Shown here: positions 1 to 8,953 of the stretch, piece after piece
How the letters are laid out: each line of letters begins with the position of its first letter
Position numbering within the stretch: position 1 is the first letter of the stretch
Assembly (NCBI RefSeq): GCF_008329715.1
Contig: NZ_VTSR01000007.1
Coordinates: 310,001 to 374,000 of the forward strand
From: Gimesia chilikensis
GTDB lineage: Bacteria > Planctomycetota > Planctomycetia > Planctomycetales > Planctomycetaceae
Length of the DNA: 64,000 nt
Reading direction: 5' to 3'
Position numbers and translations under genes: made by a program
The notes under the pieces: generated by a model
What the model was told of the DNA's origin: nothing
The model's input: only the letters and a program-made list of their open reading frames with translations
Databases searched by the model: none

Positions 1-288
1 CTCATTGTTCACTCGCCAGTTTTGGCAGGTAAAGCTAAGTGGAAATTCATTTACGAAGGTGTAGTTATCTCCGCGTTGATGGCTGATGAATCATTTATTG
101 AACGGGTACGTAAACGAGCTGAACAGTTTGGAGCTGGAGACCGCTTAGATGTAGATCTGGAAATTGGTGAGAAGTATGACGACACAACTTCTGCTTATCG
201 TCGAACTGGAAAGTATGTCGTCAGTAAGGTGCTGAAGCACTCGCCGCCTCCTCCGAAACAAAAGCAAAAGGATCTTTTTGGCCAATAG
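1..288 (+). CDS. Hypothetical protein, C-terminal part (cut by window edge)
   Basis: The frame is open from the first base of the window to the TAG at 286-288, so this is the 3' end of a longer gene. The visible 95 residues include KWKFIYEG, a short acidic/basic segment with FGAGDRLDVDL, and a proline/lysine-rich tail ending DLFGQ. A TTG at 22 could be read as a start, but nothing resembling a ribosome binding site precedes it. I do not recognise the family. The tail PPPPKQKQK suggests a flexible C-terminus. It sits at the left of a nuclease/helicase cluster, so it could belong to that accessory module. Confidence 0.55.
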   Translation, partial: LIVHSPVLAGKAKWKFIYEGVVISALMADESFIERVRKRAEQFGAGDRLDVDLEIGEKYDDTTSAYRRTGKYVVSKVLKHSPPPPKQKQKDLFGQ

Positions 289-595
289 AAACTAGCCTTG
301 TTCCGGGCCACAGATATCAGTGATAATTAAACCGAAGAAATGAAATCACAGAAGCTTCAACTGGTTGTTCCTGTTCCTTTGATTGAAACTTACTCAAAAA
401 GATAGCAGGGATGGCTGATGAATTTCCGGGAGTTTCTTGATGTGGTGAAACGTCGACAGGAAAAGTAGGATCAGAAGAATGTCTATCTAAAATATGAGTT
501 TAGGATTCTTTCAATAGTTCTAAACTAAAAGGAGGGTTTTATTTAGGACCTTCTAAGACAATCTTATAAAGCTTTAGTATCTACAAGGGTAAAAA
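289..595. other. Intergenic stretch with short decayed-looking reading frames
   Basis: No full gene is seen. Two short plus-strand frames look like coding debris: one starting ATG near 341 and ending TAG near 406, and one at 418-468 (17 codons containing NFREFLDVVKRRQEK). Neither has a convincing ribosome binding site. An AT-rich stretch with AAGGAGGG near 529-536 lies too far from the next ATG (596) to be its ribosome binding site. Confidence 0.35.
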
Positions 596-1018
596 ATGGC
601 CAGTGAACAGACGGGAGATTTCAATACATCACGATCTTCAAATGTCGCCAAGGACATTCAGGACATATATGCTCTTGTCGACCATCTTGAATCACTCTTT
701 CCGGGTCGACACTTTACTCCAGATGGTCATATGGTTGGGAGCATTGGCGAAGTTTTAGCAGAAGAACAATATGATCTTGAACTTTATGAAGCAAGTGAGC
801 CCTTACATGATGCAATTTCCAAATGCGGAAGAGAAGTTCAGATTAAGGCGACACAATCAAGCAGAATTGCTCTTAGAGGAGATCGAGCCCCCGAGCATCC
901 AATTGTACTTTCTTTGAATGCAGACGGGAGAACAGCCGAAGTATTCAATGGCCCGGCCAACTTGCATGGGAGAATGCTGGAGCTGTTCAACGAAACGGAC
1001 AGAAACCAATTAGCCTAA
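596..1018 (+). CDS. DUF6998-like protein, PD-(D/E)XK-type fold suspected
   Basis: This 140-aa protein has the order FTPDGHMVGSIGEVLAEE, then LHDAI, then VQIKATQ. That spacing of Glu, Asp and a Q-x-K strand is the PD-(D/E)XK nuclease layout and matches what I remember of the DUF6998 family (FTPDGH-GSIGE-HDA-QIKAT). The role is unknown; a DNA-binding or cleaving role linked to restriction is inference. It lies 17 bp upstream of another ExK-motif protein on the same strand, so the two probably form a unit that converges on the large helicase gene. In place of the usual E-x-K the third motif is Q-I-K, so catalytic activity is uncertain. Confidence 0.6.
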   Translation: MASEQTGDFNTSRSSNVAKDIQDIYALVDHLESLFPGRHFTPDGHMVGSIGEVLAEEQYDLELYEASEPLHDAISKCGREVQIKATQSSRIALRGDRAPEHPIVLSLNADGRTAEVFNGPANLHGRMLELFNETDRNQLA

Positions 1019-1035
1019 GTCGACTCCGCAGTCTC

Positions 1036-1728
1036 ATGTCACAAATCCCCAAAGAACAACGATTAGTAAACTCTGATCAGGTAATCATGGATGTGACCTC
1101 CGAAAATAAATCTCCATCACTTACTGATATCGAAAACATAATTAGTAATATTTCTGATCGCTGTGAAGGCCTTGTAACTAATGGGCAACGAGATGAAATA
1201 ATTAACGAGCGAGTCCTTCATCACATGTTTTCGTGGGAAGTCGGTCAGTGGTTTACTAGGCATGGATGTGGATTATGGGATGACATCATATTACAACCTG
1301 AACATCCTACATCGCTAAAATATCTCAAAGATAAAATAAACCTCAATGATGCACAAGAAACTATCCAGCATTCTATTGGTCAAGGAACGTCTGGTAATTT
1401 TGATTTTGTGCTGAATGGTGCACCACCAGTATGTCTTGAATGGAAAGGCCCTAAGCTTTTCAGTGAGAAAGGAGCTGTTGAAGTTCTTCTCAAGCTTCTT
1501 TCAGAACCTTCTGAATCTCTAAAAATCTTTGCTGGCATTTTCACGAGTAGCACAACAGGTAAATATAATCATATCGAAACAGCTCACAATCGTTTAAAGA
1601 ATGCATTAGATTTTGTAGAAAGAGTGCTTGGGATTCATGTAAATCAATCTTCGAATTTATACTGCTATCTGGTAACAATACCCGATTCAGGATCTAGGCG
1701 AATCCATTGGGGAAATATTACGGGATGA
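1036..1728 (+). CDS. PD-(D/E)XK nuclease-like hypothetical protein
   Basis: This 230-aa protein has an N-terminal helical part containing INERVLHHMF and then a beta segment GNFDFVL followed by VCLEWKGP. The D-F-x(n)-E-W-K arrangement (about residues 122-142) is a plausible PD-(D/E)XK active site, with an upstream Glu in NERVLHHMF completing the usual set. It is 17 bp downstream of the DUF6998-like gene and probably co-transcribed with it. The two genes converge on the double helicase at 1764-5189. No named family is recognised. The assignment rests on motif order only. An alternative is an inactive nuclease-fold protein used for binding. Confidence 0.5.
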   Translation: MSQIPKEQRLVNSDQVIMDVTSENKSPSLTDIENIISNISDRCEGLVTNGQRDEIINERVLHHMFSWEVGQWFTRHGCGLWDDIILQPEHPTSLKYLKDKINLNDAQETIQHSIGQGTSGNFDFVLNGAPPVCLEWKGPKLFSEKGAVEVLLKLLSEPSESLKIFAGIFTSSTTGKYNHIETAHNRLKNALDFVERVLGIHVNQSSNLYCYLVTIPDSGSRRIHWGNITG

Positions 1729-1763
1729 ATTATAAAATAAACCTCTCTTATCAAGAATTAGGC

Positions 1764-4700
1764 TTAGCCTGATTGAACCTTAACACATTCCTCAATCGTA
1801 TTCATTAAGATCTTTGATGGATCATGGTTTGATTGCACTCCATAAATCGCCAACAGTGATCTGGCACGAGTCATCGCCACATATAAGTTGTTGGCAAGAA
1901 TTTCTCCATCTCCAGTCACATATTGATCCACACATGGAATCAATACGACTTCTGACTCATACCCTTTGTAAGAATGCGAAGTTGTCACTACCAGCGTATT
2001 CGGTCGCCTTTCAAATGCCCGATTCGTCTGAACTGATAATTCCACTTCAATCTCAGACAACAGTGGTCCTAACTTGGATTCAAGAATTTGGACGACATAT
2101 TTAGAATTGTAGATCAGGCAGATATCACATGGTGAGATCTGCTCGACTGTAATCAAATGCTTTAAATGCCTGAAAATAGCGTCCAGTTCAGTCTGTCGAT
2201 CATCAAATGAATGAAAAATTGGATTGGGCCCGCCTATCTGGTTGTATTTGATTTTCAACCATTCTTTTGATCCATTCTGAGTTCGTTCCATCAAACCCAT
2301 ATCGATCAACTCCTGCTGATCTTGTCTTTTATCCTTCGGAGTGAGTCGATCAAGAATGTTGACAGCGAGTTCTGTAATTGGCGTGGTCGAACGGAAACTC
2401 TCACGCATTATTGTAGAACGACCACGCATATCCAAACCGAATTCTGTCCATTTAGGTGTTTTGCGACCGTAAATGTTCTGGGCATTGTCGTAGAAGATGT
2501 GTGCGGAACGACTGTTGGGGTCTTCTGAATCAGTTTGTTCGACCAGAGAAAGCAACAGCTTCAACGTAGATGGCCCCATATCCTGTGCCTCATCGATGAA
2601 TAAGGCAGAACAGCATGGGAGCATCTCTGATTTGTCATAGCAATTCAGAAATTCTTCCGCTGCTCGGTCATAATCGAACTCGAATCGATTCATGGTCAAT
2701 GAAGCAATAGGGAGAATTTCCTTGAGAACATCTCTCACATGCAAAAGAGAAACCGATTCCCATGGAAAGTCACTTCGATCAAATAGCTCGCCTGCTGATA
2801 GAGATCTCCACGCTGACTCGACTGATTCTCGCAATAGTTTATGCAAAGATCGATTTGCGTAGACTGCCCATACATGGAAATCCTTCGTGTCGCTCATCCG
2901 TTTAACAGTTTTGGCCAGCCAGTTACAAAGGACAATTGATTTTCCACTTCCGGCCACTCCACGTACAAGACGAGGTTTCCCATCCAGTTTTAAGTTTGCG
3001 AGTCTCTGTTGCTCTTCGGAAAGAATTGGTTTCATTGACTGGCGTCTGGAGATCTGCCCCCCAAGCGTACTATCCGCCCCCTGCTCTATTTGTGCTGATG
3101 AAACATGATTGGTAAGTTGAGTATTAACCGCTTTGAGATCGACTTTTTGCCAGCAAACTGTGCCACCCTGCTGGACCAGTATGCTTGGAGTCAATGCCGC
3201 AGAAAGAGATTTCAGATAGGGCTCTTCCATCTCACTCCTACTGGCCAGAACAATGGCAGCTTCTCGTGCTCGGCTCAACGCCACATTCACCAGCCGTTTC
3301 CATTCTTCGTATGGCCAACTGTAACTACTGGCATTTACGGTATCGAAAATGACGATGTCAGCCTCTGTCCCCTGCTGACTGTGAACTGTTGACGCTTCCC
3401 AGTTAGGAAGATTCAATTGTGATAACAGCTTCGAAATGGATTGAGCCTGTGCCTTGAATGGAGAAATAAACAATCCTTTCGATTGCCTGACAGAAGCGTC
3501 TGAAAACAGTTTTAGTAGGATATCAGGTGTAATGGATCTCATCCAACTGTTGTTTCCCGGCCCCCTCTTTGCACGAATCGACACAAGATCCGAATCTTCT
3601 TTATCAAGAACGTACCAGATTGCTCTGGAGTAATCTGAAATAAAGTTTGGTAGAGTTGATCTCCTGTCATTAGTTTCCTTAGCTGTTTTCAGAAACCCAT
3701 CATATTGGTAATTCGAAACGATTTTACAAACGTCTGGGTGCATCCTTCTCTGTTCTGACAGTACATGGACTGCTGGTGGTGTTTCTTCTATTTCGTCCAG
3801 ATGACTTAGACCACTGCTGGCCAACCATGTCTGTTGCCGGGTTGTCAGAATTCTGGAAATACGACTGATCGGGGCTAATTGTTTTGAATCACCAACCAGT
3901 ACAACACGTTTAGCAGCGAGCAATGACAATGCAGCGACCGCTGCTCGTGATATCAAGCCTGCTTCATCAATGAAGATTGTTGTGAATGGTGCTGCATCAT
4001 TTTCAATCATTTTCCTGATAGTGGAATCGTTCAGAAAACTCATCGCTTTGAAAGCTGTTGAAATGACAACTCTCACATCTGGATCGCAAAATATGAGCTT
4101 GCTCTGATCGTTTGTTTTCGACCTCAGTTCTGATATTTGCTTTCTGGCAAATGCTTTATCATCTGATGATTCAGTAGATTTCAGTTCCTGTGTTAGCTTT
4201 TCAACTTTTGAAAGCAATTCTGACTCAGTGCCTTCAAGCATCTCTTCCAGATTGGATTCTTTGAAAGTATGAGCCGAGGCCCCTTTGCCAATTCGAAGTA
4301 TCTCACCATTTTCCAAATATGATGATTCTCGTTCTTTTATTGCATTCCCAATCGAGAGGGCGACAGCGTCAGTTGCTCGATTGGTGGTTGAAACAACAAG
4401 AATACGTTCTGTTTGATCATCTAATATTGATGCAATTTGCAATCCAGTGATGAAAGTCTTACCCGTTCCCGGTGGCCCCCACAAAATACTCCAAGAGTGC
4501 TTCCACCAGTTTTTTAAATGTGAAAGCCCTTCTGAACCTGATTCTGCAATCTGGGGATGAATATTACCTTTAGTTGCCTCTAATCTCGAAGGTAGTTCTT
4601 TCCTGACTTCTTCAAATCCCGGTTCGTTATAGACTGCATCGAGAACTGACATGAATTCGAAAGGCCGAACAAAGAAAGCTCCTGCGTGTGGAGGATGCTC

Positions 4701-5189
4701 TGAATCTTCCAGTGTAATGAATAGGCAGTTATTCTGCTCATCGACTTCTACTATTTCGCCAGCCCAGATAGCATCGTTTTCGTGAGCGATATTCTGATGA
4801 TAGGAATCAGGAGAATCTTCATTGTCAACGAGTGATTGGGGTCGAAATGCAAAGGCCCCCTCCCACGTCCAGTCGGACTCAAGCGAAACATCCAAGTGAA
4901 TAGCGTAAACAGTTCCTCGCCCCTGCTCGGACAGGACGCTGATCTCTTTGCAATGGAGTCTACGCAACTCTCCTTCTTTTTTGAACTCCTGTCTGACAGC
5001 ATAACTGGCGTCATCCAGAATCGATGCATCTACTGTCGATAATCCCAGTTCTGAACTGAATCTGACAGGTTGAAAATTGGGGAGATCATTTGATTCAGCG
5101 ATTTCTGAATCGTCTCTTAGGTCCGCATCCATGTTTAGCCCACAATTGGTATCTATGTTGTAAAAATCCATGGATTTAAATGTGTACAT
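1764..5189 (-). CDS. Double superfamily 1 helicase (Upf1/DNA2-like domain fused to UvrD-like domain)
   Basis: This 1141-aa protein contains two complete helicase cores. The first (about residues 230-660) has Walker A GPPGTGKT (238-245), IDEAG (407-411), GDSKQLAP, the SEQRRMHP box, VHSQQGTEAD and NVALSRARE, which is the SF1B Upf1/DNA2 pattern (AAA_11/AAA_12). The second (about 725-1141) has Walker A VRGVAGSGKS (742-751), FIDEAQD (864-870), an SHSYKGYESEVV box and a VAMTRARS box, the UvrD/SF1A pattern. The N-terminal 200 residues have no recognised domain. It probably unwinds or translocates on nucleic acid. Its location opposite two nuclease-like genes and 210 bp from a CBASS operon suggests a defence role, which is inference. 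The start at 5189 has only a weak upstream signal; an ATG 19 codons in is also possible. Confidence 0.75.
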   Translation of the reverse strand: MYTFKSMDFYNIDTNCGLNMDADLRDDSEIAESNDLPNFQPVRFSSELGLSTVDASILDDASYAVRQEFKKEGELRRLHCKEISVLSEQGRGTVYAIHLDVSLESDWTWEGAFAFRPQSLVDNEDSPDSYHQNIAHENDAIWAGEIVEVDEQNNCLFITLEDSEHPPHAGAFFVRPFEFMSVLDAVYNEPGFEEVRKELPSRLEATKGNIHPQIAESGSEGLSHLKNWWKHSWSILWGPPGTGKTFITGLQIASILDDQTERILVVSTTNRATDAVALSIGNAIKERESSYLENGEILRIGKGASAHTFKESNLEEMLEGTESELLSKVEKLTQELKSTESSDDKAFARKQISELRSKTNDQSKLIFCDPDVRVVISTAFKAMSFLNDSTIRKMIENDAAPFTTIFIDEAGLISRAAVAALSLLAAKRVVLVGDSKQLAPISRISRILTTRQQTWLASSGLSHLDEIEETPPAVHVLSEQRRMHPDVCKIVSNYQYDGFLKTAKETNDRRSTLPNFISDYSRAIWYVLDKEDSDLVSIRAKRGPGNNSWMRSITPDILLKLFSDASVRQSKGLFISPFKAQAQSISKLLSQLNLPNWEASTVHSQQGTEADIVIFDTVNASSYSWPYEEWKRLVNVALSRAREAAIVLASRSEMEEPYLKSLSAALTPSILVQQGGTVCWQKVDLKAVNTQLTNHVSSAQIEQGADSTLGGQISRRQSMKPILSEEQQRLANLKLDGKPRLVRGVAGSGKSIVLCNWLAKTVKRMSDTKDFHVWAVYANRSLHKLLRESVESAWRSLSAGELFDRSDFPWESVSLLHVRDVLKEILPIASLTMNRFEFDYDRAAEEFLNCYDKSEMLPCCSALFIDEAQDMGPSTLKLLLSLVEQTDSEDPNSRSAHIFYDNAQNIYGRKTPKWTEFGLDMRGRSTIMRESFRSTTPITELAVNILDRLTPKDKRQDQQELIDMGLMERTQNGSKEWLKIKYNQIGGPNPIFHSFDDRQTELDAIFRHLKHLITVEQISPCDICLIYNSKYVVQILESKLGPLLSEIEVELSVQTNRAFERRPNTLVVTTSHSYKGYESEVVLIPCVDQYVTGDGEILANNLYVAMTRARSLLAIYGVQSNHDPSKILMNTIEECVKVQSG

Positions 5190-5398
5190 TTACATCTTTT
5201 TGGTGTAATTTGATGCAACCAGCCATGGTATACATAACAATCCCTTGGCACAATTGTATTCATACAAATTGAAGCTCAATTATTTGCTGTTAAACAGGTG
5301 GCAATGTGATTACGAGCTGAGTGTTTTAGTTTAAGCCGAAGTGTTATCGGCTAGTCTTTGTTACATTTCGTGGTCGCGAACTTCAAAAGGGGCAAAAC

Positions 5399-5548
5399 AT
5401 GAGCGGCATCTGGATGGCTTACTTAATCACATTTGGTTGGGCATTAGTTGGTTCAGTCTCTATGGGGCTGGGAATTATCATCGCCATCAAAATGTTTGAT
5501 TTCACTCTTCGTAATGTGTTTGAGTGGGAACTGTTATCTAATGAGTGA
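5399..5548 (+). CDS. 49-aa single-helix membrane protein, DUF350-like
   Basis: This small gene is preceded by AAAAGGGG and begins MSGIWMAYLITFGWALVGS. It has one clear hydrophobic helix (about residues 8-31) and a short charged tail ending EWELLSNE. The sequence resembles the first transmembrane unit of DUF350 proteins, as I remember them, but stops where those continue. Its last 8 bp overlap the ATG of the next gene (5541), so translation is probably coupled. It heads what looks like a four-gene CBASS operon. Its function is unknown. A membrane anchor or regulator for the downstream proteins is inference. Confidence 0.6.
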   Translation: MSGIWMAYLITFGWALVGSVSMGLGIIIAIKMFDFTLRNVFEWELLSNE

Positions 5549-6434
5549 AGAACAAAAGCAGAGACCAACAGCCAACTTGTTATATTTCTCACCGCAGCAT
5601 TGGGGAGAGGTGGAACGATTTACAAAATTTTGGAATACAACATACTCATTCAATAGACTGAGTCAAAAACGCTTGCGAGGAATACTTGGGCATTTCAACA
5701 AGGCATCCCATCTATTTCAGATTGCTAAACGACTCGAACCAAGTCTTGAAATCGATGAAAAACACTTACAGGAACATGGCTTTAGCCCCGCACATAATGC
5801 AAAAGAGTTGGCTGCTATTATTGAATCTATATTTTGCGAACAATATTCAACCCTCGATTGTTCCCGATTTGTATTGCATTCCATATATCCCAATCATAAA
5901 GGGATTAAAAAAAGTACACGAGCAACTTTTCAGAATGCTTATGAATCAAAAATTGATAATCGAGTTCCTGAAACGATAATTAAAGCCCTTGCAAGAACAG
6001 AAGACTGGTATCCAGAATTGTTGAGACTACGCGATGAAATTACACATTCAAATGTTGGTTACGCTCATCGAGACAAAGAGACTGGCCTTATCTGCTATTT
6101 ACACGATGGTTTAGGTACTCCAAACAGGAGTTTAGTGATTGAGGATACATTCCATGAAATTGAAAAGTATTTTGAATTAATAAATCAATTTCTCGGTGTG
6201 GTCTTCCAAGAGTTAAATCGTACTCTCATCGATAATCCAATCGATCAAATATGTGGAATATTTGGTGGACGAGTATATCAACGAAAAGTATCTCCAAGTG
6301 AGGCCATTGATTTTGGTGGCGGTGAATGCATTTCATTTAAATGGTTCGATCTCGAAGAGAATCCAAATTGTCCGCTGAAAGATAATTGTACGGCATACAC
6401 AAGGGCTAAAGGAGATCCACCTTCTCATGGATGA
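5541..6434 (+). CDS. Unclassified CBASS-linked protein with HEPN-like motif
   Basis: This 297-aa protein is not one I can place in a family. An ATG at 5541, overlapping the upstream stop, is chosen over a longer frame from 5448 because the latter would run through the upstream gene. It is mostly helical in appearance. The segment LRDEITHSN (about residues 163-171) contains R-x4-H, the spacing of HEPN ribonuclease active sites. The C-terminus has a cysteine pair CPLKDNC plus a nearby Cys in GGECISF, a possible metal site. It overlaps the following phospholipase gene by 8 bp (6427-6434), so all three proteins are translationally coupled. It may be a second effector, a sensor or a regulator of CBASS; the sequence does not decide. 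Confidence 0.6.
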   Translation: MSEEQKQRPTANLLYFSPQHWGEVERFTKFWNTTYSFNRLSQKRLRGILGHFNKASHLFQIAKRLEPSLEIDEKHLQEHGFSPAHNAKELAAIIESIFCEQYSTLDCSRFVLHSIYPNHKGIKKSTRATFQNAYESKIDNRVPETIIKALARTEDWYPELLRLRDEITHSNVGYAHRDKETGLICYLHDGLGTPNRSLVIEDTFHEIEKYFELINQFLGVVFQELNRTLIDNPIDQICGIFGGRVYQRKVSPSEAIDFGGGECISFKWFDLEENPNCPLKDNCTAYTRAKGDPPSHG

Positions 6435-7377
6435 ACAACGGTTTCAGATACTTTCTCTTGACGGAGGTGGGATCAAAGGACTCTTCTCAGCAGCAGTTCT
6501 TGCTGCTATTGAAGAAGATTTGGAAATCAATGTAGTCGATCGCTTCGATTTGATAACAGGAACATCCACAGGCGGAATTATTGCTCTCGGTCTTGGTATC
6601 GGAATGCGACCGCGTGAAATCGTCGAATTCTATATCTCGAAAGGCCCTGCAATCTTCAACAAGATGTGGGGACTCCGTTGGTGGCAGCATTGGATTCGTC
6701 GCAAGTATTCTCAGACACCGCTTAGGAACGCTTTAGAGTCATGCTTCAACGACAAACTTCTCGGTGATTGTACAAAGCGTATTGTGATTCCGTCATTCAG
6801 CGTAGGTGATGACGATGTTTATCTTTTTCGTACTCCCCATGACAAACGACTTCGACGCGACAAAAAAGTTCCTCTGTGGAAAATTGCATTAGCCACCAGT
6901 GCAGCCCCAACATTCTTCCCAAGTTGCAGGCATGTTGACCGTTTACGGCTGATTGACGGCGGAGTGTGGGCAAACAATCCATCTATGGTGGGCGTCGTCG
7001 AAGCGTACGGAACTCTTGGTGTTCCACTGAATGCGATCAAAGTATTCAGTATTGGCACGACGGATGCTTTAGCCAGTCGCAAGAAGCGATTGGACTGGGG
7101 AGGTAAGCTGCCTTGGGTGACTGGCAACGATGCTGTTGACATCATCATGCGAGGTCAAAGTATTGGCGTTAACAACCAAACCAAGTTCCTGCTTGGTCAG
7201 AATAATGTCATTCGTTGGGATCCCAAAGTCGCGGCCAGCGATTTTTCATTGGATAGTGTCGGTAAGGTTGATGCGTTGATTGCTAAGGCCGCTCACTATA
7301 GTCGAATTCATATACCTAAGTTCGAGGAAGTCTTCGCCGATCATATTGCAGAAGAATTCATACCAATCAAATCGTAA
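6427..7377 (+). CDS. capV: CapV-type patatin-like phospholipase, CBASS effector
   Basis: This 316-aa patatin-fold lipase shows the oxyanion motif DGGGIKG (12-18), the nucleophile motif GTSTG with Ser47, and the catalytic Asp in LIDGGVWANNPS (Asp177). These are the diagnostic patatin features. In CBASS, enzymes of this family (CapV) are activated by a cyclic nucleotide and degrade phospholipids of the cell membrane. Here the gene sits directly before a CD-NTase gene (27 bp gap), which is the classic minimal CBASS pair. It overlaps the preceding gene by 8 bp. The C-terminal 100 residues, where the nucleotide sensor would lie, have no recognisable motif. All catalytic residues are present. Confidence 0.88.
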   Translation: MDEQRFQILSLDGGGIKGLFSAAVLAAIEEDLEINVVDRFDLITGTSTGGIIALGLGIGMRPREIVEFYISKGPAIFNKMWGLRWWQHWIRRKYSQTPLRNALESCFNDKLLGDCTKRIVIPSFSVGDDDVYLFRTPHDKRLRRDKKVPLWKIALATSAAPTFFPSCRHVDRLRLIDGGVWANNPSMVGVVEAYGTLGVPLNAIKVFSIGTTDALASRKKRLDWGGKLPWVTGNDAVDIIMRGQSIGVNNQTKFLLGQNNVIRWDPKVAASDFSLDSVGKVDALIAKAAHYSRIHIPKFEEVFADHIAEEFIPIKS

Positions 7378-7404
7378 CGATCATTTATAAAGGTATTTAT
7401 AGAG

Positions 7405-8880
7405 ATGGTGATGAAGGAAGATCTAAGCAAATTCTTGCGGGCGGTTGCAGACGATCTTGATATTCCGGGACACTTGTATGAAGACGCGGTACTCAAGTAT
7501 ACGGATGTTGGTGAGTGGTTAGCTCAAGAGGATTCAGAGTTGGCACAGTATGAACCGGACATTTATCCACAAGGCTCCTTTCGGCTAGGAACGATGATAA
7601 GGCCGATTAACGACGCCGAAGAGTACGATATTGATCTCGTCTGTCACTTGAAGATTAAGAAGGAAAATACGACCCAAAAGGAATTAAAGGATCGCGTCGG
7701 AAAGCGACTCAAGGCACGAGAGGATATCGAGGAAATCCTGAATGAGTCGCGTCGATGTTGGGTGCTCGATTATCCTGAACCATTTCACATGGATGTACTA
7801 CCGGTGATCCCCAATATCGATCAGCTACCTAACGGTATTCTATTAACTGATACTGAATTACACCTATGGCAGTTTAGTAATCCTATCGATTACGCTGAGT
7901 GGTTCAAGGAACAAATGAAAGTTGTGCTCAGGGAGAAACGTGCAGCATACGCCAAGCGGTATCAGATGAGCATCGAAGAAGTTCCAGAATATGAAGTAAA
8001 AACCCCGCTACAACGAGTCGTCCAGATTTTAAAGCGACACCGTGACATTTACTTTGAGTATGATCTGGAAAACCGACCAATTTCGATCATTATCACGACA
8101 CTGGCGGCAAAAGCATATGCAAATCAGCCCGATCTATATGAAGCCCTCATAAGTGTCGCGACACGAATGCATGAGTACATTGAGAAACGTGAAAATGATG
8201 AGTGGTGGGTTGAGAACCCGGTAGAAGAGGGCGAGAACTTCGCTCACAAATGGAATGAATATCCTAAACGCCGAGAGGCATTTTTAAATTGGTTGAACAA
8301 AGTTCGCGATGACTTCATCAGTGCATCTCAGACTGAGTCACTAACGAAAACGGCAGCAGCTCTATCACCAACACTGGGTCGCAGTGTAGTTTCACGGGTA
8401 GCTTCAAGTCTTGGTATTCAATCAAATATACGGTCACCAAGACCAGCAATCCGAAGTATTATAGTTCCTAAATTAGATGACATTATTGATCACTGCTTAC
8501 CTCCTGATTTTCATGAGAATTTGCTTGTAAATGCAAAGGTAGAAATAAAAGGGGATGTCTATCGTCGCATAGGCGGAAAATATTTATGGAAATTGACTGA
8601 TCATACAGTGCCTAAGAAAATTGCGATTAAATTTGTAGCTGAAACTAACGTCCAACCTCCTTATGAGGTTCGTTGGCAGGTAGTTAACACAGGAGAGGAA
8701 GCTCGCTCAGCAGATTGCTTACGCGGTGGGTTTGATCCAATGCCAAACGACTCTGGCAATATTCGATGGGAGGAAACTGAATATGCAGGAACCCATTGGA
8801 TTGAAGCTTTTATTATCAAGGACGGAGAGTGTGTTGCTCGTTCTTCTCCGTTATATGTTCGTGTTCGTAGACAATCTTGA
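7405..8880 (+). CDS. cdn: CD-NTase (CBASS oligonucleotide cyclase) with C-terminal AGS-C-like domain
   Basis: This 491-aa protein has a polymerase-beta-like nucleotidyltransferase core: GS motif at 57-58 (YPQGSFRLGT), DID at 75-77, and the third acidic residue Asp130 in HMDVLP. All three metal-binding acids are intact. Residues from about 360 to the end (GDVYRRIGG, LTDHTVPKK, HWIEAFI, LYVRVRR) fit the AGS-C domain described at the C-terminus of SMODS-type nucleotidyltransferases. It should make a cyclic di- or trinucleotide on infection and activate CapV upstream. The product identity and clade cannot be read from sequence by eye. An internal ATG two codons in is an alternative start. No Cap2/Cap3 (E1/E2/JAB) genes are present, which is consistent with a type I CBASS. 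Confidence 0.88.
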   Translation: MVMKEDLSKFLRAVADDLDIPGHLYEDAVLKYTDVGEWLAQEDSELAQYEPDIYPQGSFRLGTMIRPINDAEEYDIDLVCHLKIKKENTTQKELKDRVGKRLKAREDIEEILNESRRCWVLDYPEPFHMDVLPVIPNIDQLPNGILLTDTELHLWQFSNPIDYAEWFKEQMKVVLREKRAAYAKRYQMSIEEVPEYEVKTPLQRVVQILKRHRDIYFEYDLENRPISIIITTLAAKAYANQPDLYEALISVATRMHEYIEKRENDEWWVENPVEEGENFAHKWNEYPKRREAFLNWLNKVRDDFISASQTESLTKTAAALSPTLGRSVVSRVASSLGIQSNIRSPRPAIRSIIVPKLDDIIDHCLPPDFHENLLVNAKVEIKGDVYRRIGGKYLWKLTDHTVPKKIAIKFVAETNVQPPYEVRWQVVNTGEEARSADCLRGGFDPMPNDSGNIRWEETEYAGTHWIEAFIIKDGECVARSSPLYVRVRRQS

Positions 8881-8953
8881 AAAATATCGCAAAATGTGTC
8901 ATTTGAAAATGCAGCAAAGCAACTTTTGAAATGAAAAAATAATTGATTCCGTT

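Noticed and set aside
5448-5540. Longer N-terminus for the HEPN-like gene
   Set aside because: It would overlap nearly all of the upstream 49-aa gene in another phase. The ATG at 5541 with a stop/start overlap is the better start.
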